Translations under genes and position numbers: made by a program
Part shown: in pieces, positions 18,080-25,815 of the stretch
Numbering within the stretch: the first letter of the stretch is position 1
Layout of the letters: the number at the start of each line of letters is the position of its first letter
Notes under the pieces: model-generated
Database searches by the model: none
The model's input: the letters and a program-made list of their open reading frames with translations, nothing else
What the model was told of the DNA's origin: nothing
From: CAVSRC01 sp963730325
Lineage (GTDB): Bacteria > Pseudomonadota > Alphaproteobacteria > Rhizobiales > Kaistiaceae
Assembly: GCA_963730325.1 (NCBI GenBank)
Contig: CAVSRC010000019.1
Span: forward strand, 124,001 to 188,000
DNA: 64,000 bases
Direction of reading: 5' to 3'

Positions 18080-18938
18080 GGCGCAGGGCGAACCGCTGGC
18101 GATCCTGGCGGCCGGCGGCAACGTGCCCTTGCAGGTGGCCAGTGCCGCCAGCGCGGCCGGGCGCAAGGTGCTGGTCATCGGTCTCGCCGGCGAAGCCGAC
18201 GACCGGCTGAAGGCGTTCCGCTTCGAGACGATCAAATGGGGCCAGCTCGGCCGCATCGAGGAGCTGATATCGGCGCACGGGGCGCGCGAGGTGGTGCTCA
18301 TCGGCTCGATCAGCCGCCGGCCCGACTTCAGCAAGATCGGCGTGGACCTCGGCACGCTGCGCCTGCTGCCGCGCATCGTGAAGGCGATGGTGGGCGGCGA
18401 CGATCAGGTGCTGGGCAACATCATCAGCTATCTGGAGGAACGCGGCTTTCGGGTGATCGGCGCCCATCACATCGCGCCCGAACTGGTGGCCGAGGCGGGA
18501 CAGCTTGCCGGTCCGCGCGCCGCGCAGGCGGTGGAAGACGATGCCCGGGTTGCCATGAAGGCCGCGCGGGCGATCGGCGAACACGACATCGGCCAGGGCG
18601 CGGTCGCGGTCAACGGGCTGGTGGTGGCGGTGGAGGCGGCGGAAGGCACCGACGCCATGCTGGAACGGGTCGGCGACCTGCATGCCATCGGGCGGGTGAA
18701 ATGGTCGGGCCGCGCCGGGGTGCTGGCCAAATGCTCCAAGCCGCAGCAGGACCTGCGCGTCGACATGCCGACCATCGGTCCGCGCACGGTCATGGCCGTG
18801 GTCAAGGCGGGGCTCGCCGGCATCGTCGTCGAGGCCGGCCGGGTGATGATCGCCGAGCGCGCCGAGACGCTCGATGCGGCCAACAAGAGCGGCACCTTCA
18901 TCCTCGCCGCCGACGGCGACCTGCGGTCGCGGTCGTGA
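18060..18938 (+). CDS. lpxI: UDP-2,3-diacylglucosamine diphosphatase LpxI
   Basis: Hydrolyses UDP-2,3-diacylglucosamine to lipid X, the alphaproteobacterial replacement for LpxH. 292 residues, the normal length for the former DUF1009 family. Seen: LAILAAGGNVPLQVA at the start, IISYLEERGFRVIGAHHIAP in the middle, and the C-terminal domain with KCSKPQQDLRVDMPTIGPRT and the conserved aspartate region around VDMPTIG. Its start lies 20 bases inside lpxA and its stop overlaps the GTG of lpxB. Confidence 0.95.
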   Translation: MTTSTREAQGEPLAILAAGGNVPLQVASAASAAGRKVLVIGLAGEADDRLKAFRFETIKWGQLGRIEELISAHGAREVVLIGSISRRPDFSKIGVDLGTLRLLPRIVKAMVGGDDQVLGNIISYLEERGFRVIGAHHIAPELVAEAGQLAGPRAAQAVEDDARVAMKAARAIGEHDIGQGAVAVNGLVVAVEAAEGTDAMLERVGDLHAIGRVKWSGRAGVLAKCSKPQQDLRVDMPTIGPRTVMAVVKAGLAGIVVEAGRVMIAERAETLDAANKSGTFILAADGDLRSRS

Positions 18939-20128
18939 CCGGCAGCCTCGCAGCGCGCGGAGCGCTGAAGGTCTTCCTCATCGCCGGCGAGGAATCGGGC
19001 GATACGCTCGGCGCCGGGCTGATGCAGGCCCTGACACAGGCGGCCGGCGGCCCGGTGATCTTCTCCGGCGTCGGCGGCGCGCGCATGGACGCGTGCGGCC
19101 TCACCTCGCTCTTTCCCATGGAGGAGATCGCGCTGCACGGGCTGACGTCGGTGCTCGCCCGCCTGCCGAACCTGATCGGCCGGGTCCGCGAGACGGTGGC
19201 GGCGGTGCTCGCCGCCGAGCCCGACGTGCTGGTGGCCATCGACTGCCCGGCCTTCAGCCTGCGCGTCGCCCGGCGCGTGCGGCGGCTGAATCCGCGCATC
19301 GCGGTGGTCGACTACGTCTCGCCGCAGGTCTGGGCCTATTGGCAGTTTCGGGCGCGCAGGATGGCGCGCTATGTCGACCGGGTGCTCGCCATCCTGCCCT
19401 TCGAGCCGGCGTTCCACGCGCAAATCGGCGGGCCGCCGTGCACCTATGTCGGCCACCCGCTGATCACGCAGCTCGCCGCATTGCGCCCGTCGGCGGGCGA
19501 GCGGGCGCCACTCCCCGGCGACCGGCCGCCGGTCCTTCTGGTGCTGCCGGGCAGCCGGCGGAGCGAGATCGCGCGGCTGATGGCGCCCTTCGGCGAGACG
19601 GTCCGCCGGGTGAGCGAGGCCGCCGGGCCGCTGGAGGTGCTGCTGCCGGCGGTGCCGCGGCTCATGGACGAGATCCGTGCGCGCGTCGCCGACTGGCCGG
19701 TGAAGCCCACCATCGTGGCGGGCGAGGCGGAAAAGTTCGCTGCCTTGCGGCGGGCGCACGCGGCACTCGCCGCCTCCGGCACGGTGTCGCTGGAGCTGGC
19801 GCTTTCGGGCGTGCCGAGCGTGGTGGCCTATCGCACCGATCCGCTCATCCGGCCGTTCAAGGCGTTCCTGGCGGCAAAGTCGATCGTGCTGCCCAACCTG
19901 ATCCTCGATGAGCTGGCGGTGCCCGAATTCATCGACGGCGCCAGCGATCCGGCGCGGCTTGCCGCGGCACTTCAGCCCCTGCTCGGCGACGGCCCGGAAC
20001 GGGCGGCGCAGCTTGCCGCCTTCGGGCGGCTGGAGCGGCTGATGGACCCCGACGGGCCGGCGCCCAGCGCGCGGGCGGCCGAAGCGATCCTGGAGACGCT
20101 CAGGGACCGGCAGGTGCCGCGGGCCTGA
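18935..20128 (+). CDS. lpxB: Lipid A disaccharide synthase
   Basis: Joins UDP-diacylglucosamine and lipid X into the lipid A disaccharide. 397 residues with a GTG start overlapping the lpxI stop (GTGA). Seen: VFLIAGEESGDTLGAGLMQA, FSGVGGARMDACGL, DYVSPQVWAYWQFRARRM, YVGHPL, LPGSRRSEIARL and ASGTVSLELALSGVPSVVAY, all LpxB landmarks. It is the last gene of the fabZ-lpxA-lpxI-lpxB string. Confidence 0.97.
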   Translation: MTGSLAARGALKVFLIAGEESGDTLGAGLMQALTQAAGGPVIFSGVGGARMDACGLTSLFPMEEIALHGLTSVLARLPNLIGRVRETVAAVLAAEPDVLVAIDCPAFSLRVARRVRRLNPRIAVVDYVSPQVWAYWQFRARRMARYVDRVLAILPFEPAFHAQIGGPPCTYVGHPLITQLAALRPSAGERAPLPGDRPPVLLVLPGSRRSEIARLMAPFGETVRRVSEAAGPLEVLLPAVPRLMDEIRARVADWPVKPTIVAGEAEKFAALRRAHAALAASGTVSLELALSGVPSVVAYRTDPLIRPFKAFLAAKSIVLPNLILDELAVPEFIDGASDPARLAAALQPLLGDGPERAAQLAAFGRLERLMDPDGPAPSARAAEAILETLRDRQVPRA

Positions 20129-20146
20129 CGGGCATCTTGCGACAGG

Positions 20147-20239
20147 CTCCGTTCGTGCCCGCGGAAGCGGGCATCCAGGCAGGACGTGCCGCGACGGCGA
20201 TTCAGACCTGGGTCCCCGCCTGCGCGGGGACGAACGGAG
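20147..20239. repeat. Double-hairpin intergenic repeat, copy A
   Basis: About 93 bases containing two hairpins: GCCCGCGGAAGCGGGC and GTCCCCGCCTGCGCGGGGAC, with ends CTCCGTTCGT and ACGAACGGAG that are themselves complementary. The same layout recurs at 25661-25753. Dispersed palindromic repeats of this look are common between genes in Hyphomicrobiales. Confidence 0.85.
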
Positions 20240-20287
20240 AAACCGAGACCTCTTGAGGCGGCCTCACTTCGAGGGCCGCCTGCGCGC

Positions 20288-20358
20288 CCTCAGGATGAGG
20301 CTGGTGTGGGGCAGCCTGTGGCGGCGACCTCAGGATGAGGCTTGGGTGTGGGGCAGCC
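20288..20358. repeat. Tandem pair of palindromic repeats (CCTCAGGATGAGG)
   Basis: Two near-identical units at 20288-20316 and 20328-20358: CCTCAGGATGAGGCT then GTGTGGGGCAGCC. The core CCTCA-GGA-TGAGG is self-complementary. They lie between lpxB and gltA, just after repeat copy A, and may double as terminator structures for the two converging genes. Confidence 0.75.
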
Positions 20359-20384
20359 GTTGGCCGGACCACACCGAAGAAGGC

Positions 20385-21701
20385 TCAGCGCCGCTTGGAG
20401 ATCGGCACGTATTCGCGCCGCTCGGCGCCGGTGTAGAGCTGGCGCGGGCGGCCGATGCGCTGGTGCGGGTCCTCGATCATCTCCTTCCACTGGGCGATCC
20501 AGCCGACGGTGCGCGCCACCGCGAAGAGCACGGTGAACATGGTGGTCGGGAAACCCAGCGCCTTCAGCGTGATGCCTGAATAGAAGTCGATGTTGGGGTA
20601 GAGCTTCTTCTCGATGAAATACTCGTCGGTGAGCGCGATGCGCTCCAGCTCCATGGCGACCTCGAGCAGCGGATCGTCCTGGATGCCGAGCTCGGCGAGC
20701 ACCTCATGGGTGGTCTTCTGCATGATCTTGGCGCGCGGGTCGTAGTTCTTGTAGACCCGGTGGCCGAAGCCCATCAGGCGGAAGGGATCGTCGCGGTCCT
20801 TGGCGCGGTTGATGAATTCGGGGATGCGGTCGACGGTGCCGATCTCCTGCAACATGGTGAGCGCCGCCTCGTTGGCGCCGCCATGGGCCGGCCCCCACAG
20901 GCAGGCGATGCCGGCGGCGATGCAGGCGAACGGGTTGGCGCCCGAGGAGCCGGCAAGCCGCACCGTCGAGGTCGACGCGTTCTGCTCGTGGTCGGCGTGC
21001 AGGATGAAGATGCGGTCCATGGCGCGCGCCAGGACCGGATTGACCTTGTATTCCTCGCACGGCACCGAGAAGCACATGCGCAGGAAGTTCGACGAATAGT
21101 CGAGCGCGTTCAGCGGATAAATGAAGGGCTGGCCGGTGTGGTACTTGAAGGCCATCGCCGCGATGGTCGGCATCTTGGCGATCATGCGCAGCGAGGCGAT
21201 CATGCGCTGGTGCGGATCGGCGATGTCGGTGGAGTCGTGATAGAAGGCCGACATGGCGCCGACGACGCCGCACATCACCGCCATCGGGTGGGCGTCGCGG
21301 CGGAAGCCGCGGAAGAAGCTGGTCATCTGCTCATGGACCATCGTGTGATAGGTCACGCGATGATCGAAATCGGCCTTCTGGGCGGGCGTCGGCAGTTCGC
21401 CGTAGAGCAGCAGGTAGCAGGTCTCGAGGAAGTCGCCGTGCTCGGCGAGCTGCTCGATCGGGTAACCCCGATAGAGGAGCACGCCCTCGTCGCCGTCGAT
21501 ATAGGTGATGGCGGACTCGCAGGACGCCGTCGAGGTGTAGCCGGGGTCGTAGGTGAAGCGGCCGGTGTCGCGATAGAGCGTGCCGATATCGATGACGTCG
21601 GGTCCGATGGTGCCCGTGCGCACCTTCAGGTCCCAGCTCTCGTCACCAATGCACAGCTGTGCCGTTCCGTCCGGGGTTTCCGATTTATCCGCAGTGGCCA
21701 T
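20385..21701 (-). CDS. gltA: Citrate synthase
   Basis: Condenses acetyl-CoA and oxaloacetate in the TCA cycle. 438 residues, hexameric type II length. Seen: FTYDPGYTSTASCESAITYI, LYRGYPIEQLAEHG, LHADHEQNASTSTVRLAGSS (catalytic His), GPAHGGANEAALTML and GFGHRVYKNYDPRAKIM. Start ATG at 21701 gives MATADKSETPDGTAQLC. The gene converges on lpxB. Position next to the lpx cluster is common in rhizobia. Confidence 0.98.
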   Translation of the reverse strand: MATADKSETPDGTAQLCIGDESWDLKVRTGTIGPDVIDIGTLYRDTGRFTYDPGYTSTASCESAITYIDGDEGVLLYRGYPIEQLAEHGDFLETCYLLLYGELPTPAQKADFDHRVTYHTMVHEQMTSFFRGFRRDAHPMAVMCGVVGAMSAFYHDSTDIADPHQRMIASLRMIAKMPTIAAMAFKYHTGQPFIYPLNALDYSSNFLRMCFSVPCEEYKVNPVLARAMDRIFILHADHEQNASTSTVRLAGSSGANPFACIAAGIACLWGPAHGGANEAALTMLQEIGTVDRIPEFINRAKDRDDPFRLMGFGHRVYKNYDPRAKIMQKTTHEVLAELGIQDDPLLEVAMELERIALTDEYFIEKKLYPNIDFYSGITLKALGFPTTMFTVLFAVARTVGWIAQWKEMIEDPHQRIGRPRQLYTGAERREYVPISKRR

Positions 21702-21845
21702 AAACCAAGCGCCTTGTCGTTGAGATTGTCGAGAATGGATTGAGCGCAAGTGTATTTGTTGCGACGCAACAAGTCCATCGCGCGAAGGTTGGCAGAGCGG
21801 CATAAATAGCGCCGGGGCCGGCGCCGTCCAGCGGTGAGGGGCGCG

Positions 21846-23267
21846 TCAGTCTGCCGCCTGATCGGCAATTCTGGCGAGGCTTTCGGCGTGGCCGAGGATG
21901 ACGAGAACCTCGAAGATGCCGGGCGAGGCGGTGCGCCCGGTGAGCGCGGCGCGCAGCGGCTGGGCGACCGCGCCGAGCTTGAGGCCGCGTTCGGCGGCAA
22001 AGGCCTTGACGGCGGCCTCGGTGGCGGCGACCGACCAATCGGCGAGCGTCTCGAGTGCGGGCAGCAGGGCGGCGAGCAGCGCGCGGGCGTCGTCGGTGAG
22101 CAGCACCTCGGCGGCCTTGTCGAGGGCGAGCGGCCGCTCGGCAACGATGAAGCCGGCGCCGGCGATGAGGTCGTTGAGGGTCTTGGCGCGCTCCTTGAGG
22201 AGCGGCAGGGCGGCCTTCACCGCGTTGCCGTGGGTGTCGAGCTTCGCCGCGAAGGCCGCGCCATCGGGGAGATGGGGCAGGGCGGTGACGAGCGTATCGT
22301 AGAGCGCGTCGTCGGACTGCTGACGCAGATAATGGGCGTTGACGCTCTCCAGCTTGGCGAAATCGAAGCGGGCGGCGCCGCGGCCGATGCCGTCGAAATC
22401 GAACCAGGCGATCATGTCGTCGAGCGCCATGATCTCGTCGTCGCCGTGGCTCCAGCCGAGACGCACGAGGTAATTGATCAGCGCCTCGGGCAGGTAGCCC
22501 ATGGCGCGATAGGCATCGACGCCCAGCGCCCCGTGGCGCTTGGAGAGCTTGGCGCCGTCCGGCCCGTGGATGAGCGGGATATGGGCCATGACCGGCAGCG
22601 GCCAGCCGAGCGCGTCGTAGAGGACCTTCTGGCGGGCGCCATTGGTCAGGTGGTCGTCGCCGCGAATGATATGGGTGACGCCCATGTCGTGATCGTCGAC
22701 GACAACGGCCAGCATGTAGGTCGGCGTGCCGTCCGAGCGCAGGATAATGAAATCGTCGAGATCGCTGTTGGGGAAGGCGACGTGGCCCTGGACGCGGTCC
22801 TCGATCGTCGTCTCGCCGCCCTCAGGCGCCTTGATGCGCACCACCGGGGCGACGCCCGGCGGGGCCTCGGAGGGCGCGCGGTCGCGCCAGCGGCCGTCGT
22901 AACGGGCGAAACGGCCCTCGGCGCGGGCCTGGGCGCGCATCTCGTTCAGCTCCTCGGCGGTGTCATAGGCGTAATAGGCCTTGCCGGAGGCGACCAGCGC
23001 CTCGGCCGCCGCGCGATGGCGGTCGGCGCGGGCGAACTGGTGGATCGCCTCGCCGTCCCAGGTGAGGCCGAGCCAGGTGAGCCCGTCGAGGATGGCGGCG
23101 ATCGCCGCATCGGTGGAGCGCTCGCGGTCGGTGTCCTCTATCCTCAGCAGCATCCTGCCGCCGGTGTGGCGGGCATAGAGCCAGTTGAACAGCGCCGTGC
23201 GCGCGCTGCCGATATGGAGGAAGCCGGTCGGCGAGGGGGCGAAGCGGGTGACGACGGGTGCGGACAT
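21846..23267 (-). CDS. gltX: Glutamyl-tRNA synthetase
   Basis: Class I synthetase that charges tRNA-Glu. 473 residues. VTRFAPSPTGFLHIGSARTA carries the HIGH-type motif (HIGS), and KLSKRHGALGVDAY carries the KMSKS-type motif. The anticodon-binding helical domain fills the C-terminus. Start ATG 23267 gives MSAPVVTRFAPSP. Because glnS lies less than 1 kb away, this enzyme could be of the discriminating kind; that cannot be read off directly. Confidence 0.97.
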   Translation of the reverse strand: MSAPVVTRFAPSPTGFLHIGSARTALFNWLYARHTGGRMLLRIEDTDRERSTDAAIAAILDGLTWLGLTWDGEAIHQFARADRHRAAAEALVASGKAYYAYDTAEELNEMRAQARAEGRFARYDGRWRDRAPSEAPPGVAPVVRIKAPEGGETTIEDRVQGHVAFPNSDLDDFIILRSDGTPTYMLAVVVDDHDMGVTHIIRGDDHLTNGARQKVLYDALGWPLPVMAHIPLIHGPDGAKLSKRHGALGVDAYRAMGYLPEALINYLVRLGWSHGDDEIMALDDMIAWFDFDGIGRGAARFDFAKLESVNAHYLRQQSDDALYDTLVTALPHLPDGAAFAAKLDTHGNAVKAALPLLKERAKTLNDLIAGAGFIVAERPLALDKAAEVLLTDDARALLAALLPALETLADWSVAATEAAVKAFAAERGLKLGAVAQPLRAALTGRTASPGIFEVLVILGHAESLARIADQAAD

Positions 23268-23371
23268 GGGGGCAGTGACGGGGCCTGGGGAACGTTGCGC
23301 GGGCGGGCGTGCTGTACCATAGGTGCGGCGGGCGATGTCAGCCCCTTCGGACAGAGATGCAAGAGCCTGCA

Positions 23372-23878
23372 ATGGACTTCCCGGAATTCGTCATTCGCCG
23401 GCTGGAGGCGGGGCCGGACACCGAACTGTTTCGCGCCATCCGCCTGGAATCGCTGAAGAAAAACCCGGACGCCTTCGGCAGCGACTTCGCCCGGGAGAAC
23501 GGGGAGCCGCCGGAATGGTTCGCCGGGCGGCTCACCACAAGCGACGTGTTCGGCGCCTTTCAGGGCGAGGAATTGCTGGGAATTGCCGGATTTCAGGTCG
23601 GGCAGACGGCGAAGCGGGCGCATAAGGGGGAGATCTGGGCGGTCTATGTGCGGCCGAAGGCGCGCAGCGCCGGGGTGGCGCGCCGCCTGATCGAGGCGGT
23701 TCTGGAGCACGCCAGGGGCAAGGTCGAGCAGGTGAACCTCGCCGTCGACCGGCAGAACCTGCATGCGCGGCGGCTCTACACCAGCCTCGGTTTCGTCGAA
23801 TACGGGCTGGAGAAGAACGCGCTCAAGGTCGGCGACCGCTATCTCGACGACGTTCTGATGGTGCGGAGGCTGAGTTGA
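23372..23878 (+). CDS. GNAT family N-acetyltransferase
   Basis: 168 residues. The acetyl-CoA binding motif A is visible as IWAVYVRPKARSAGVARRLI (R/Q-x-x-G-x-A analogue RSAGVA), and LAVDRQNLHARRLYTSLGFV is the usual motif B. N-terminal FRAIRLESLKKNPDAFGSDF resembles acetyltransferases acting on small amines or proteins. Start at ATG 23372 or the in-frame ATG 23357. It is divergent from gltX with about 100 bases between them, and is followed by glnS. Confidence 0.85.
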   Translation: MDFPEFVIRRLEAGPDTELFRAIRLESLKKNPDAFGSDFARENGEPPEWFAGRLTTSDVFGAFQGEELLGIAGFQVGQTAKRAHKGEIWAVYVRPKARSAGVARRLIEAVLEHARGKVEQVNLAVDRQNLHARRLYTSLGFVEYGLEKNALKVGDRYLDDVLMVRRLS

Positions 23879-23963
23879 CCCGGGCCCTTGGCGTACCCCC
23901 CGGGATTTGGCAGATAGACGGCGCAAGGCCGGCGAAAGACAAGCCGGCCACAAGGAATCCCTG

Positions 23964-25646
23964 ATGACCACCGAAACACCGACGCGCGAAGCGGGCCAGG
24001 ACTTCATCCGCGACATCGTGCGCGACGACCTCGCCGCCGGCCGGCACACCGGCATCGTCACCCGCTTTCCGCCGGAGCCGAACGGCTACCTGCATATCGG
24101 CCACGCCAAGTCGATCTGCCTGAACTTCGGCATTGCCGAGGAGTTCGGCGGGCGCTGCAACCTGCGCTTCGACGACACCAATCCGGTGAAGGAGGAGCAG
24201 GAATATATCGACTCGATCAAGCAGGACGTGCGCTGGCTGGGCTTCGACTGGGGCGAGCACCTCTATCACGCCTCGGACTATTTCGATCAGCTCTACGACT
24301 GGGCCGAGGCGCTGATCCGCGCCGGCAAGGCCTATGTCGACGACCAGAGCCCCGACGAGATGCGCGCCAGCCGCGGCACGCTGACCGAGGCGGGCACCAA
24401 CAGCCCGTTCCGCGAACGCCCGGTGGAAGAGAACCTCGACCTCTTCCGCCGCATGCGCGCCGGCGAGTTCCCCAACGGGGCGCGCGTGCTGCGCGCCAGG
24501 ATCGACATGGCGGCGGGCAACATCAACCTGCGCGATCCGGTGCTCTACCGCATCCTGCATGCCGCCCATCCGCGCACGGGCACGAAATGGTGCATCTATC
24601 CGAGCTACGATTTCGCCCACGGCCAGTCGGACGCCATCGAGGGCGTGACCCATTCGCTGTGCACGCTGGAATTCGCCGATCACCGGCCGCTCTATGACTG
24701 GCTGCTCGACAACCTGCCGGTGCCTTCGCGGCCGCACCAGACCGAGTTCGCCCGGCTCAACCTCGACTACACGGTGCTCTCCAAGCGGGTGCTGACGACG
24801 CTGGTGCGCGACGGCCACGTGTCGGGCTGGGACGACCCGCGCATGCCGACCCTTGCCGGCCTGCGCCGGCGCGGCGTGCCGCCGGAGGCAATCCGCGCCT
24901 TCGCCACGGCAATCGGCGTGGCGCGGGCGGACAGCCGCGTCGACGTCGCCATGTTCGACAATGCGGTGCGCGAGGCGCTGAACAAGGCTTCGGCGCGGCG
25001 CATGGCCGTGCTGCGGCCGCTCAAGGTCACCATCGAAAACTACCCGGAAGGGCAGAGCGAGCAGCTCGAGGCAGTGAACAATCCGGAGGACCCCTCGGCG
25101 GGGACGCGGCAGGTGACGTTCGGCCGCGAGATCTATGTCGAGCGCGAGGACTTCATGGAGGACCCGCCGAAGAAGTTTTTCCGTCTGGCGCCCGGCGCCG
25201 AGGTGCGCCTGCGCTACGCCTATTTCGTCCGCTGCAAGGAGGTGGTGAAGGACGCCTCCGGCGAGGTCGTGGAGCTCATCTGCACCTACGACCCCGAGAC
25301 GCGCGGCGGCAACACGCCGCCCGACGGGCGCAAGGTGAAGGGTACGCTGCACTGGGTGTCGGCGGCGGACTCGGTCACGGCCGAGGTGCGGCTGATCGGA
25401 CCGCTGTTCACGCGCCCCGATCCGGACGTCGGCAACTTTGCCGGGGAACTCAACCCGGACTCGCTGGTGGTGCTGCCGGATGCGCGGCTGGAGCCGGCGA
25501 TCGTGGAAGGCAATGACGACGCGCCGGTGCAGTTCGAGCGGCAGGGCTATTTCCGCCGCGACCAGGACTCGGCACCCGGCAAGCCGGTCTTCGTGCGCAC
25601 TATCGGCCTGCGCGACACCTACGCCAAGGCGATGGCGGGGCGCTGA
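23964..25646 (+). CDS. glnS: Glutaminyl-tRNA synthetase
   Basis: Charges tRNA-Gln directly. 560 residues. FPPEPNGYLHIGHAKSICLN holds the HIGH motif and is typical of GlnS; LRFDDTNPVKEEQEY, YPSYDFAHGQSDAIEGVTHS and the KMSKS-equivalent VLSKR follow. The C-terminal two beta-barrel anticodon domain contains FFRLAPGAEVRLRYAYFV and CTYDPETRGG. Start ATG 23964 follows AAGGAATCCCTG. Most alphaproteobacteria make Gln-tRNA by the GatCAB route, so a glnS here suggests acquisition. Confidence 0.96.
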   Translation: MTTETPTREAGQDFIRDIVRDDLAAGRHTGIVTRFPPEPNGYLHIGHAKSICLNFGIAEEFGGRCNLRFDDTNPVKEEQEYIDSIKQDVRWLGFDWGEHLYHASDYFDQLYDWAEALIRAGKAYVDDQSPDEMRASRGTLTEAGTNSPFRERPVEENLDLFRRMRAGEFPNGARVLRARIDMAAGNINLRDPVLYRILHAAHPRTGTKWCIYPSYDFAHGQSDAIEGVTHSLCTLEFADHRPLYDWLLDNLPVPSRPHQTEFARLNLDYTVLSKRVLTTLVRDGHVSGWDDPRMPTLAGLRRRGVPPEAIRAFATAIGVARADSRVDVAMFDNAVREALNKASARRMAVLRPLKVTIENYPEGQSEQLEAVNNPEDPSAGTRQVTFGREIYVEREDFMEDPPKKFFRLAPGAEVRLRYAYFVRCKEVVKDASGEVVELICTYDPETRGGNTPPDGRKVKGTLHWVSAADSVTAEVRLIGPLFTRPDPDVGNFAGELNPDSLVVLPDARLEPAIVEGNDDAPVQFERQGYFRRDQDSAPGKPVFVRTIGLRDTYAKAMAGR

Positions 25647-25660
25647 GGGAGCCCGACGGA

Positions 25661-25753
25661 CTCCGCTTATGCCCGCGGAGGCGGGCATCCGGGCAAGACG
25701 TGCTTCCTGGCAAATTCCGACCTGGGTCCCCGCCTTCGCGGGGACGGACGGGT
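25661..25753. repeat. Double-hairpin intergenic repeat, copy B
   Basis: Same layout and size as copy A: GCCCGCGGAGGCGGGC then GTCCCCGCCTTCGCGGGGAC, with differences mainly in the spacer. Lies in the 169-base gap between glnS and comEC and may act as a transcript end. Confidence 0.85.
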
Positions 25754-25815
25754 GGGATCGATCTGACAACCGCTACAACCCGCGCTAGCATGGCGGCAGA
25801 CGGGCGGGGCGGCAC

